Source: CAZJAT01 sp964544145
GTDB taxonomy: Bacteria; Hydrothermota; 32-111
Direction of reading: 5' to 3'
DNA: 54,617 bases
NCBI GenBank assembly: GCA_964544145.1
Contig: CAZJAT010000013.1
Coordinates: 1-54,617 of the forward strand
A program made the translations under genes and the position numbers. Positions 7,086-15,518 of this stretch are shown one piece after another (position 1 is the stretch's first letter; every line of letters starts with the position of its first letter). The notes beneath the pieces were generated by a model. That model saw only the letters and a list, made by a program, of their open reading frames with translations, was not told where the DNA came from and searched no databases.

Positions 7086-7709
7086 ATGAAAGAGCATTAT
7101 CTGAAGAAAAACAAGTTTCTGTTAGGGGAGAACATTAGAGGGGGAGAAAAACCCTTTCATATACAAAAGGAAGACATGCTTCTTATCTGTGACATGCAGA
7201 ATTTTTTTACAGACAGCTCAAGTCCTGCTTTTATTCCGGACAGCGGATATATTATTCCTATAATAAACAGTACTGCAGAAAAGATGAAATCAATGAATTG
7301 TCCGGTAATACTGACAAAACATTCTAATAATAATGATAATGCAGGTATGATGAAGCATACATACAGATATATGATAGATATAAATAAATCAGAATATGAA
7401 ATTGACAGACGATTAAATACAAAGGAAAGCATAATAATTGAAAAACATCAATTTGATGCATTCTATGAAACGGCATTAAAAAAACTTATCAGTTCAAATA
7501 ATACCAAGAGATTAATTCTTATGGGTGTAATGTTAGAAAGATGTGTGGAATCTACAGCAAGGTCTTCATTTGTGCATGGTATTCAGCCTGTCATTATTGC
7601 AGATGGAAGTGCAACAAAAAACATGAGCATGCATATGTGCTCAATAAAATCGATGAGCAGTGCGGGCATTAAAATCATAATGAGTGAAAGAGTGGTGATT
7701 GATGAGTAA
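7086..7709 (+). CDS. Isochorismatase-like cysteine hydrolase
   Basis: Member of the isochorismatase/nicotinamidase superfamily, which hydrolyses amides or enol ethers through a Cys-Asp-Lys triad. All three residues are visible (numbering from ATG 7086): D36 in L-I-C-D-M-Q-N-F-F-T-D, K120 in I-E-K-H-Q-F-D-A-F and C153 in L-E-R-C-V-E-S-T-A-R. The length of 207 is normal. The nicotinamidase metal motif DxHxxxH is not evident, so the substrate is open. The ATG at 7080 overlaps GGAGG (7074-7078); the ATG at 7086 has 7-nt spacing and is preferred. It heads an operon with a flavoprotein (8-nt overlap) and a radical SAM protein, behind a terminator and operator. Confidence 0.85.
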   Translation: MKEHYLKKNKFLLGENIRGGEKPFHIQKEDMLLICDMQNFFTDSSSPAFIPDSGYIIPIINSTAEKMKSMNCPVILTKHSNNNDNAGMMKHTYRYMIDINKSEYEIDRRLNTKESIIIEKHQFDAFYETALKKLISSNNTKRLILMGVMLERCVESTARSSFVHGIQPVIIADGSATKNMSMHMCSIKSMSSAGIKIIMSERVVIDE

Positions 7710-8511
7710 TATAATTATTATAGGTGCAGGAATGGCAGGAATTACATGTGCTGTACAATTGAAAATGCTGGGTCTTACATCTATTGTGATTGAGAAAAAC
7801 AATATTGGGGGACTGATAGGGGATGCCCGGCATATTGAGAATATTCCGTTTTTCGATAAATATGTCAGTGGACAGGATGTTGTAAATATGATGAAAGGGT
7901 CTGCAGAAAAACACAAAATCAGAATAATTAAAGACAATATCAAGAAAATCTACACTAAAGGAAGATCTTATGAACTTATGGGGCTCATTGATATGTACAG
8001 ATGCAAGTATCTCGTTATTGCAACAGGAACAATTCCCATTCTAAATGAGGGTTATCTGCCTGGCAAGCATATACACTATTCTCCTGTTTTTCAGTTATAT
8101 GAAAATAAGAATATCTGCATACTGGGCGGGGGGGACATTGCGCTTGATTATGCACTTTCTGTAAATGAAACTGCAGAATCAACTGCTTTAATATGCCGTT
8201 CCTATTTGAAAGCCAATGATTCGCTTATTAAGAAAGTGAATAAGAGCAGTATTAATGTTTCCCAATATACCGGCATAATAGATTTTGATGCGGGAAATTC
8301 ACTATTGCATACAAATAAGAATGTATATTCCTGCAATTATCTGCTTACTGCAATAGGCAGAGAACCCTTTCTGCCGCATATCCCGGATAATATCGATAAA
8401 AAAAATATGTATATAATAGGTGATGCAGGGGGGGGGACCAGAATGCTCCTAAATGCCGGTGCTGATGGAATAAACTGTGCACTATCTATTTATGAGAAGG
8501 AGAAAAAATGA
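7702..8511 (+). CDS. Thioredoxin reductase-like flavoprotein lacking CxxC
   Basis: A 269-residue two-dinucleotide-binding flavoprotein. The FAD loop is G-A-G-M-A-G near residue 8, V-I-A-T-G-T near 107, the NAD(P)H loop G-G-G-D-I-A near 145, and the C-terminal FAD motif I-I-G-D-A-G-G-G near 242. It resembles thioredoxin reductases but has no redox-active CxxC between the NAD(P)H motifs and is about 40 residues shorter than usual, so it should pass electrons directly to a partner rather than through a disulfide. The ATG at 7702 overlaps the preceding stop (ATGAGTAA) and its own stop overlaps the next ATG, so the three genes are tightly coupled. It may supply electrons to the radical SAM enzyme; this is inference from context. 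Confidence 0.85.
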   Translation: MSNIIIIGAGMAGITCAVQLKMLGLTSIVIEKNNIGGLIGDARHIENIPFFDKYVSGQDVVNMMKGSAEKHKIRIIKDNIKKIYTKGRSYELMGLIDMYRCKYLVIATGTIPILNEGYLPGKHIHYSPVFQLYENKNICILGGGDIALDYALSVNETAESTALICRSYLKANDSLIKKVNKSSINVSQYTGIIDFDAGNSLLHTNKNVYSCNYLLTAIGREPFLPHIPDNIDKKNMYIIGDAGGGTRMLLNAGADGINCALSIYEKEKK

Positions 8512-9377
8512 AAACAAAAATTGTAGGAGAAAATAGTATAGCAAAGGTTTATAAAAGTAAGGGAGAGAGAGGTTATTTTGAATCAGTGATATCAAAACCC
8601 AATAAAAAAAAGATTGTATATATTCTATCAACATTATACGGATGTCCTGCAAAATGTGTTTTCTGTGATGCATCATTGGATTATAAGGGTATAATCAGTA
8701 CAGATGAATTAATTAAGCAACTTGAAATGCTTATTTCAAAAACGGATAAAAGTGATTTAAATAGAAATATTAAAATTCAATTTTCAAGAATGGGGGATCC
8801 TGCGTTTAATAGACATGTAATTGATGCAATGGAAAAGATACTCCATAAGTATAGAAATTTGAAACCAGTGCTTTCATTATCCACAATAGGTCCAAGGCAT
8901 TGTGACAGATTTTTTCTTGAATTGGGGAATTTACTGGATCTGTATGGAAAGAAAAATATATTTCAGATTCAATTCTCTATTCACAGCACAGACCCGGCTG
9001 CACGGAAAGAAATAATACCAATTGATACCTTATCCATGGATGACCTTGGTATTATAGGGTCAATATACAGCGAACTCATAGGAAGAAAAATAACATTGAA
9101 TTTTGCAGTGCACAAAAAAAGTGTCATAGAACCCAAGGGTTTAAGAAAATATTTTAATAGTAAAAATTTTATTATTAAACTCACACCTGTAAACCCTACA
9201 TATACAGCAAAAAAGCACAGCATTGAAACCTGTAATTCAATAGAGGAATGGAATAAATTACGATTTTTCGCAAAACGTTTCTCAGACGCAGGATATGAAA
9301 TTATAGAGAGTGTCGGAGATTTTAGGGAAAATATAGTGATGTCAAATTGTGGTCAGTATATCAGAAAACACCATTGA
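8508..9377 (+). CDS. RlmN/Cfr-like radical SAM protein, short form
   Basis: A 289-residue radical SAM protein with the [4Fe-4S] motif C46xxxC50xxC53 (Y-G-C-P-A-K-C-V-F-C-D). Beyond it the order matches RlmN/Cfr: R-M-G-D-P-A-F-N in place of MGxGEPxxN, F-S-I-H-S-T-D-P-A-A-R-K near 155, L-T-P-V-N-P-T near 225, and N-C-G-Q-Y at the end, with C281 aligning to the methyl-carrying Cys (Cys355 of E. coli RlmN). Two differences stand out: the N-terminal RlmN domain is missing, and the second catalytic Cys (Cys118 of RlmN, seven residues before the first cluster Cys) is replaced by I39. It is therefore unlikely to be standard RlmN. ATGA coupling ties it to the flavoprotein gene. Confidence 0.85.
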   Translation: MKTKIVGENSIAKVYKSKGERGYFESVISKPNKKKIVYILSTLYGCPAKCVFCDASLDYKGIISTDELIKQLEMLISKTDKSDLNRNIKIQFSRMGDPAFNRHVIDAMEKILHKYRNLKPVLSLSTIGPRHCDRFFLELGNLLDLYGKKNIFQIQFSIHSTDPAARKEIIPIDTLSMDDLGIIGSIYSELIGRKITLNFAVHKKSVIEPKGLRKYFNSKNFIIKLTPVNPTYTAKKHSIETCNSIEEWNKLRFFAKRFSDAGYEIIESVGDFRENIVMSNCGQYIRKHH

Positions 9378-9440
9378 AAAATTGTCTTGTTAAAGCATTC
9401 AATTCTATGTATAATCAAATGAAATGATAATGGAGGATCA

Positions 9441-10121
9441 ATGATAGAATGGGATAAATATTGGCAGGATTACAGTATGTCAAAAGCCGAAAAATGGCTT
9501 ATGCAGAAGCGTCATATTATACTGAACAGATATATCGACTTAGTGGATGTAAGTGAAAAACGTGTCATTGAAATGGGATGCGGGTATGGTTCAAACATAC
9601 GCTTGTTAAATAGGATGCGTAAAGATATAATACCATATGCAGTTGATTTGAGTCCCGTAGCAATTGAAAAAGTAAAAAAAGAAATCAACAATGCTTATGT
9701 GTCAGATGTAATGAAAACGCCCTTTGATGATGATTATTTTGATGTTATATATTCAGCAGGATTGATGGAACATTTCCCTGATGAAGCGCCATTTATAAAG
9801 GAAATGAAGAGAATCTTGAAACCGAGCGGCATTATGATAACATTTGTACCGGCAAGATATTCATTATGGCAGGTGTATCAGATGCTTCACTTCGGCAAAT
9901 GGCAGCATGGCTATGAAAAAGCATATACATATTCTGCATTGAAGAATGTATTGGAAAGAGAGGGATTTGAACATTTATATATTTCAGGTATTGATCCTTT
10001 CTCTGTGCCGGGATTTATTATGAAGATATTCAATATATCGTTTGAACCACTAATCGAACATACCCCGGTGCGAAGCGGATACACAGAGATATATACAATA
10101 AGCCGAAAAATGACTGCTTAG
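9441..10121 (+). CDS. Class I SAM-dependent methyltransferase
   Basis: A 226-residue Rossmann-fold methyltransferase (Methyltransf_11 type). Motif I is V-I-E-M-G-C-G-Y-G near residues 42-50, the acidic ribose-binding residue is in Y-A-V-D-L-S (about 70), and motif IV/post-IV reads F-D-V-I-Y-S-A-G-L-M-E-H near 100. The closing third (F-V-P-A-R-Y-S-L-W-Q) is like small-molecule or lipid-type methyltransferases; the substrate is unknown. GGAGG lies 7 nt before the ATG. It starts 63 nt after the radical SAM gene with no terminator between, so it may be the fourth gene of that operon. Confidence 0.85.
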   Translation: MIEWDKYWQDYSMSKAEKWLMQKRHIILNRYIDLVDVSEKRVIEMGCGYGSNIRLLNRMRKDIIPYAVDLSPVAIEKVKKEINNAYVSDVMKTPFDDDYFDVIYSAGLMEHFPDEAPFIKEMKRILKPSGIMITFVPARYSLWQVYQMLHFGKWQHGYEKAYTYSALKNVLEREGFEHLYISGIDPFSVPGFIMKIFNISFEPLIEHTPVRSGYTEIYTISRKMTA

Positions 10122-10130
10122 GGAGATTGT

Positions 10131-10583
10131 TTAATCTGAAGTTTCACAATCATCATGTTTATGTTTCATGGAATAACGTATTTTCTTTACAATCGGGTAA
10201 AATATGAATCCTGACAATATGCCCATAAGAGGTGCAACAACTGCAGACCCGATAAAAATGGGTTTTACATAGAGCAATATCTGTTCAAATTGAGTTATAT
10301 GTATAAATTCAATGCTGCCTGATATGATAAGTGAACCCACAATATAATCAAGACCAACTGTAAATGGAATAACAGGCGGTATAAAAAGCTGTGATGATAA
10401 TAATGCCGATATTCTGTTGAATTTGCTTATAAATAGTGTAATAAGCAGTATGGCAATGGTTTGGAATCCATATATGGGGATAAATCCGATAAAAATACCA
10501 AATGCTAAGCCAAGCGTTATCTCCATATCTGATGTATGGGACTTTAAAACATCAATAATGCTCTGTTTAAATTTTCTAATCAT
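10131..10583 (-). CDS. DUF2062 family membrane protein
   Basis: A 150-residue membrane protein with about three hydrophobic segments. The N-terminal part E-I-T-L-G-L-A-F-G-I-F-I-G-F-I-P-I-Y-G-F-Q-T and the following N-R-I-S-A-L-L-S-S-Q-L-F-I-P-P match the DUF2062 pattern (family also found fused to glycosyltransferases). No biochemical function is established. The start lies 5 nt after the stop of the dGTPase gene on the same strand, so it is the last gene of a three-gene minus-strand unit; it ends 9 nt from the convergent methyltransferase gene with no clear terminator. Confidence 0.8.
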   Translation of the reverse strand: MIRKFKQSIIDVLKSHTSDMEITLGLAFGIFIGFIPIYGFQTIAILLITLFISKFNRISALLSSQLFIPPVIPFTVGLDYIVGSLIISGSIEFIHITQFEQILLYVKPIFIGSAVVAPLMGILSGFIFYPIVKKIRYSMKHKHDDCETSD

Positions 10584-10588
10584 GTATT

Positions 10589-11740
10589 CTACATTTTTTC
10601 ATACGGCAGAAACAGGCGCATATATTCTTCCTGTGCATATCGGTCAGTCATTCCGGCTATATAATCACAAATAACACGTTCTTTGCCTTCTGTGTCAACT
10701 TTTTCCAAATAGCTTTTCGGCAATTGTCTTATATCGTTTTTATACACATCAAAGAGTTGAATAATGTAACGCTCTGCTTTATGCTGCATTTTCAGCACTT
10801 TAAAGTGTGAATACAGATTATTGAATAGGAATGTTTTCAAAACTGCATTCTTTGCATACATCTCATCTGAATAAGAAACAAGTATTGGAGCATTCCTTAC
10901 ATCATCCAATGTTTTAATTCTATTCTTTTCAATATTATTCAATGCTGAAATAACTGTATCACTGATCTGAGCGCCTATGAGTTCTTTCACAATGGAGTAT
11001 CGCAGAATCTTATCACTCATTCCCTTTTTATACAGTTTGTCGTGAAATCCCTTAAATAAGGGTACAGTTAATAATTCTTCTATCTTCAATAAACCGGATT
11101 CAATCCCATCATCAAGGTCATGACTGTTATATGCGATTTCATCTGCAAGGTTTACGATTTGTGCCTCTATGGAACCATTCTTATCCGGTTCATAGTCCTT
11201 CAGCAGTGCATTATCAGGTGAATCATATGCAGTGTGATGCTTAATAATACCTTCCCTCACCTCATATGTGAGATTCAGTCCATTATAATCCTCATACCTA
11301 TCTTCTAGATATTCTACAATACGAAGGCTCTGTGAATTGTGTTCAAATCCGCCATGATCCTTCATTATACTGTGCAGGGCATGTTCTCCAGCATGACCAA
11401 AAGGTGTGTGACCTATATCATGTGCATATGATATTCCTTCAGTGAGGTCCTCATTAACACGAAGCGATTTTGCTATTGATCTGCCTATGGATGCAACCTC
11501 TAATGTGTGGGTGAGACGGGTTCTATAATAATCCGCCTCATGATTTACAAAGACCTGTGTTTTATATTCAAGCTTTCTGAATGCCTGTGAGTGCAGCACC
11601 CTATCTCTGTCTCTCTGAAAGGCAGTTCTATGTTTGGAATGAGCTATCCTATGTGTTCGCCCTTTTGTATCAGCGGAAAAGCAGGCATATGAGGCTAATC
11701 GTTGTTTTTCTTCCTTTTCCCATTGTTCGCCTGTCAGCAT
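10589..11740 (-). CDS. dgt: Deoxyguanosinetriphosphate triphosphohydrolase-like protein
   Basis: HD-domain dNTP triphosphohydrolase of the Dgt/SAMHD1 group, releasing tripolyphosphate from dNTPs and so trimming the nucleotide pool. The metal ligands are visible as R-L-T-H-T-L-E-V-A (H79 region), S-Y-A-H-D-I-G-H-T-P-F-G-H (the HD pair near 106-107) and the later N-L-A-D-E-I-A-Y-N-S-H-D (D near 187). The N-terminal block R-D-R-D-R-V-L-H-S-Q-A-F-R-K-L-E-Y-K-T-Q is diagnostic of the bacterial dGTPase-like family. 383 residues is typical of the short type. AAGGAG lies 6 nt before the ATG. A hairpin separates it from the upstream aldolase gene. Confidence 0.93.
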   Translation of the reverse strand: MLTGEQWEKEEKQRLASYACFSADTKGRTHRIAHSKHRTAFQRDRDRVLHSQAFRKLEYKTQVFVNHEADYYRTRLTHTLEVASIGRSIAKSLRVNEDLTEGISYAHDIGHTPFGHAGEHALHSIMKDHGGFEHNSQSLRIVEYLEDRYEDYNGLNLTYEVREGIIKHHTAYDSPDNALLKDYEPDKNGSIEAQIVNLADEIAYNSHDLDDGIESGLLKIEELLTVPLFKGFHDKLYKKGMSDKILRYSIVKELIGAQISDTVISALNNIEKNRIKTLDDVRNAPILVSYSDEMYAKNAVLKTFLFNNLYSHFKVLKMQHKAERYIIQLFDVYKNDIRQLPKSYLEKVDTEGKERVICDYIAGMTDRYAQEEYMRLFLPYEKM

Positions 11741-11759
11741 ATATTCTCCTTATATATTA

Positions 11760-11779
11760 AAGCGGGAAATATCCCGCTT
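11760..11779 (-). terminator. Hairpin between aldolase and dGTPase genes
   Basis: AAGCGGGA (11760-11767) pairs perfectly with TCCCGCTT (11772-11779) around four bases. On the minus strand it begins at the aldolase stop codon and is followed by TAATATAT rather than a T run, so it may be a partial terminator or an mRNA end-protecting hairpin that lowers dgt expression. Confidence 0.6.
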
Positions 11780-12830
11780 ATTTTAATAAATTCACACTAT
11801 CCTTTGAACGGAATGCAAGTATAAATTCCTTTGCAGTTTCATATGCTTCATTCATCATCCGATCAGCATATTCTGCCGGGATACTGTCGATTTCCTTTTT
11901 GAATACCTTTGTTGCCATTTTCAGATTTTTATTATTTTCCTTTGACCATTTCTTCATCTCATTCATTAAATCCTCGGGTAAATGCTTATGTGCAATATTC
12001 TGCCAATGTGTTCCCACATTACCTTTTCTTATGCCATGGTCTGCGAATTGTCCCACCATATTGAGAGGGGTTCCGGTTATTCCATGCTGTGCGACAGCCA
12101 TATTGAATTTCTTAATTACATCAAATATTTCGCTCGTTCTGTTTAGATCAATGTGTACATCCTCATCAGCACTGTAATTACCATGTTTTGAACCATTATT
12201 TATTGCTAAAAGCTGGGGATGGATATTGTTGCTGTTAAGTCCCGTAACATATTCCTCAGCCTCTTCCACCGTGGTTATCTCAGATGTTGTTCCGGCTGAT
12301 TTAACCTCTCCCACTTCCACCTCAAGTCCGTAATCAGCATCAATAATGGGTTTTGCAAGTTGTGAGGTGATTTTGATATTATCGGGTATATGATTAAATG
12401 AAGCATCAATGGCATAGGATGTATATCCTGCTTTGAGTTCAGCATCAATGAGTTTTCTTGCTTCCTCAATGGATTTTTCAGCAGTATCTTTTACAGTTAT
12501 GTGATCACCGTGAATAAAGAAAGGCATTGTGAATTTGTATTTGTCAGCATAATCAAGAAGCATATCAGCAAAGATCTCAGGTGTCTGACCGGTATATCCG
12601 CCATCAATATGACCCTCTGATTTAGCCAATTCAAAACACATAATTGAATTGAGTTCTTCGGCTGCTTTCATAATGCCGGGGACTACATGTTTGATCCTGA
12701 TATTACATGCCATTATTATAAGCGGTTCATTGTATATTCTTGTGAACACAGGTTTGGAATTAACAAGGCCAATCCCGGATGATCCTATTTTTTTCGCTAT
12801 CATGTCATTTTGGTATAATTTGAAGTCCAT
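11778..12830 (-). CDS. Class II (zinc) fructose-bisphosphate aldolase-like enzyme
   Basis: A 350-residue class II aldolase. The zinc and catalytic motif F-F-I-H-G-D-H lies near residues 104-110; a second ligand region is L-E-V-E-V-G-E-V, then I-N-N-G-S-K-H-G-N-Y and A-Q-H-G-I-T-G-T-P near 235-256 supply the further His ligand and the phosphate loop. Class II aldolases reversibly cleave fructose-1,6-bisphosphate to two triose phosphates; tagatose-bisphosphate or related aldolases share this fold, so substrate is not proven. Several blocks are divergent from the well-studied FbaA proteins. A strong AAGGAG precedes the ATG. It leads a minus-strand unit with dgt and DUF2062. Confidence 0.85.
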   Translation of the reverse strand: MDFKLYQNDMIAKKIGSSGIGLVNSKPVFTRIYNEPLIIMACNIRIKHVVPGIMKAAEELNSIMCFELAKSEGHIDGGYTGQTPEIFADMLLDYADKYKFTMPFFIHGDHITVKDTAEKSIEEARKLIDAELKAGYTSYAIDASFNHIPDNIKITSQLAKPIIDADYGLEVEVGEVKSAGTTSEITTVEEAEEYVTGLNSNNIHPQLLAINNGSKHGNYSADEDVHIDLNRTSEIFDVIKKFNMAVAQHGITGTPLNMVGQFADHGIRKGNVGTHWQNIAHKHLPEDLMNEMKKWSKENNKNLKMATKVFKKEIDSIPAEYADRMMNEAYETAKEFILAFRSKDSVNLLK

Positions 12831-12845
12831 AATAACTCCTTTTTC

Positions 12846-12873
12846 TTGATTTAATAATTAAATTCATTATAAT
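12846..12873 (+). promoter_or_regulatory. Promoter of lipoprotein gene 12944-13663
   Basis: TTGATT (12846-12851), 16-nt spacer, TATAAT (12868-12873) in a very AT-rich divergent intergenic region. The leader would be about 65 nt, ending in AAGGAG before the ATG. Other TATAAT-like words on both strands make the exact choice less certain. Confidence 0.55.
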
Positions 12874-12943
12874 ATTATAAAAATATATAATCATAATGAC
12901 ATAAAGCAAAAAAAATTCAAGAGGAAATAACAAAGGAGTATAT

Positions 12944-13663
12944 ATGAAGAGAATAATTATCCCAACAGTTTTATTTATAATGATATTTGCTTCCTGCACA
13001 GTGATCACTACAGAATCATACAGGAGTGCAGATACCCTGGGAGGCCCGCTGAGATTCCGTATAGGTCTTGGTGTTCAGGGCGGTCAGGCAATTCCGGCTC
13101 AAAATACACCGGATACATTGCACAGCATTTCATATTCAATGCCTGCATTCAAGGGTTTTGTAGGATTGGGGCTGCTGGATAATGTGGATATATATGGTTC
13201 AGCCTCAGTAGGATTTCCCCTATCAACAGATTTCGGAGGCGGTCTGAAGATAAAATTCCTGGATAATCTGGGTTTAAAGGGTGCTGTTGTCCCGACTTTC
13301 AAATATTCAAATGCAGATGATATTGTCAGTATGGGTGATACTATAAGCTACAGGATAATAGGCGGAGAAATACCACTTGTTTTTACATATTCTATTCTGA
13401 ATATGGTTCTATTGACAGGCGGAGTTCACGGCGGTTATTACAGGATGTCATATACTGACAATGGGGCGAGTAATAATTATGATTTCTTTACATATGGTGC
13501 AGTATTGATGCCTGAGGTGAAGCTGGGCATTATAAGGATATCCCTTGGGGTTGACATTAGATCTCATTACAGCAGCAATACGCCTATTGTATTCACAACT
13601 GATACATATTCACCATTGAGACGTAATATTTATCCATTTCTTTCACTGTCACTGCAATTCTGA
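12944..13663 (+). CDS. Outer-membrane lipoprotein with beta-barrel-like pattern
   Basis: A 239-residue secreted protein. Residues 1-18 are a lipoprotein-type signal (MKRIIIPTVLFIMIFASC, lipid-carrying C18). The mature part is glycine-rich with alternating strands (RFRIGLGVQGGQ, FVGLGLLDNVDIYGSASVGFPL) and ends in F-L-S-L-S-L-Q-F, an aromatic-terminated strand like a barrel C-terminus. No named family recognised. A lipid anchor together with a barrel-like body is less usual, but proteins of this look are common in the WOR-3/Cloacimonadota type of genome. AAGGAG precedes the ATG. It is upstream of a two-component system, but a 67-nt gap leaves the link uncertain. Confidence 0.7.
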   Translation: MKRIIIPTVLFIMIFASCTVITTESYRSADTLGGPLRFRIGLGVQGGQAIPAQNTPDTLHSISYSMPAFKGFVGLGLLDNVDIYGSASVGFPLSTDFGGGLKIKFLDNLGLKGAVVPTFKYSNADDIVSMGDTISYRIIGGEIPLVFTYSILNMVLLTGGVHGGYYRMSYTDNGASNNYDFFTYGAVLMPEVKLGIIRISLGVDIRSHYSSNTPIVFTTDTYSPLRRNIYPFLSLSLQF

Positions 13664-13730
13664 GATTTATGACAGAAACAGAGTATCTCTTTTATGGGAA
13701 AATTGACATTTATAAAGACTGTGGAATTCA

Positions 13731-15518
13731 ATGAATAAACGCTTGCTTCATCTTACAGTTATTATTGCGGTTATTATTGTTTTGGCGGCAATTTCAGGTT
13801 TTGCGCAATCATATTTCAGATATGTGAAGCTTACTGATGATATAATGGATAATTACCGCAGCAATGGGCAAAACCTCAGTATGCTTATTGAGAATGCCTT
13901 TAACAACAATGTCTCTCTTGTAAATAGTTTTGAATCTTCTCTATATAATGAGATGATAATGGATTTGAATATTGAGTATGGGAATGAACAATTCTCAGAT
14001 ACAGTGTCAGAGGGTTTTTATTTTTCAGATATTTCAAAGGAAGATTCATTTGTTATTATATTGAGAAATAATGATAAACAGGTACGAATTGCAAGAACAA
14101 AGGAATGGTTTTCAGAGATAGAGAATATCAGCGGTCCCGGCAAATACATACAGAATATTGGAAAGATAAATGCTATCAAATACATAATTATTCAAGATGA
14201 TTTAGGTATAATTATTGCTACGGAAAATGTAGATTCCGCGGTGAATATATTTTCAGACAGTAAACTTATGTATGCACTTATTGAGAATGAAGATGTATTC
14301 AGAAAGATAGAGTTTGGCAAAGAGATTGTATATGAGTATATTCATCCATTTGTAAATAATAGGATAATGAGGATTGCATTTGACGGCAAACCTGTAAATA
14401 ATTCCATTATTCAGACAAAGATAATGTTTTTCAGCATTATAGGCACAATTGCTGTTTTTGCCATGCTGCTTGCTATAACGATTTTTCTGTATATAAGAAA
14501 TACATCAATAATAATGAAGTCAGCAGCCGAGGACAGAAGGAGGTCTCTGTATCTGGACATGCTCAGTGAGGGAATTGTTGTAATATCAGAAGGTAAAATT
14601 ATTATGATAAACAAGAGTGCATTAGATATTCTTGATGCGGAAAATAAGGATAAAGCAGAATCCGAAATAGTTAAAAATGATATATTCGGATTGAATAATG
14701 GCGATACTATCAGTATGGAAAAGAAACAGATAAAATACGGGAAATTGGACATACTCTATTCGGTATCAATGGATATATCACAATTTACTATAATTACATT
14801 TACTGATATAACAGAGTACAATATATTAAAGCGTGAGAATGAGATTAAGGAGAAGCAGGCCATGCTGGGAGAATTATCCTTCAGGGTGGCTCATGAACTG
14901 AAAAACCCGTTAAATGGAATGTATATAATACTACAGAGAATAATGGAAGAGGCAAATAATGAGAATGAGCAGATGCTGAAAGACGCTATGCAGGAAATAG
15001 AAAGAATGAACAGGAGAATTGTTGATTTTACACGTTTTGCCAAACCGAATAATTATGAATTTTCTGAAATGGAGGTCAGCGGCATTATCAATGATGTGTT
15101 ATCATCATTGTCTGCTCAGATAAGTAATAAAAATATATCTGTTGAAACAGATATGGACTCATGCCTGACAAAGGGGGACCATGAGTACATGTATATTGCA
15201 TTAAAGAATATTATACTCAATGCAATTGAGGCAGTAAAAGAGAGTGGGCGAATTAGCATAAGGGGTACTTGCGCAGGTGATTATTATATTTATATTAAAG
15301 ATGACGGTATAGGAATGGACAAACATAATCTTGAAAGGATATTTGAATTGTATTATACGACAAAGGAAACGGGCTCAGGTATAGGCTTGGCAAATGCATA
15401 CAGAATAATAAAGGATCATGGGGGCAGTATCGGTGTAGAATCAGAAAGAGATAAGGGTACATTGGTGACAATAATACTAAAAAGCGGAGAAACGGGTGGC
15501 AAGAATTCTGTTGATTGA
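13731..15518 (+). CDS. Membrane sensor histidine kinase (NtrB-like output)
   Basis: A 595-residue sensor kinase. TM1 is near 7-27 and TM2 near 228-252, enclosing a ~200-residue periplasmic sensor domain of unrecognised type. A PAS-like segment follows (about 268-365), then the dimerisation/phosphoacceptor helix with H388 in F-R-V-A-H-E-L-K-N-P-L-N-G, and the ATPase domain with N box N-I-I-L-N-A-I-E-A-V, G1 D-D-G-I-G-M-D and G2 T-G-S-G-I-G-L-A-N-A-Y. It autophosphorylates and should transfer to D52 of the overlapping sigma54-activator gene, which starts 23 nt before this gene ends. The stimulus is probably extracytoplasmic. Confidence 0.93.
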   Translation: MNKRLLHLTVIIAVIIVLAAISGFAQSYFRYVKLTDDIMDNYRSNGQNLSMLIENAFNNNVSLVNSFESSLYNEMIMDLNIEYGNEQFSDTVSEGFYFSDISKEDSFVIILRNNDKQVRIARTKEWFSEIENISGPGKYIQNIGKINAIKYIIIQDDLGIIIATENVDSAVNIFSDSKLMYALIENEDVFRKIEFGKEIVYEYIHPFVNNRIMRIAFDGKPVNNSIIQTKIMFFSIIGTIAVFAMLLAITIFLYIRNTSIIMKSAAEDRRRSLYLDMLSEGIVVISEGKIIMINKSALDILDAENKDKAESEIVKNDIFGLNNGDTISMEKKQIKYGKLDILYSVSMDISQFTIITFTDITEYNILKRENEIKEKQAMLGELSFRVAHELKNPLNGMYIILQRIMEEANNENEQMLKDAMQEIERMNRRIVDFTRFAKPNNYEFSEMEVSGIINDVLSSLSAQISNKNISVETDMDSCLTKGDHEYMYIALKNIILNAIEAVKESGRISIRGTCAGDYYIYIKDDGIGMDKHNLERIFELYYTTKETGSGIGLANAYRIIKDHGGSIGVESERDKGTLVTIILKSGETGGKNSVD

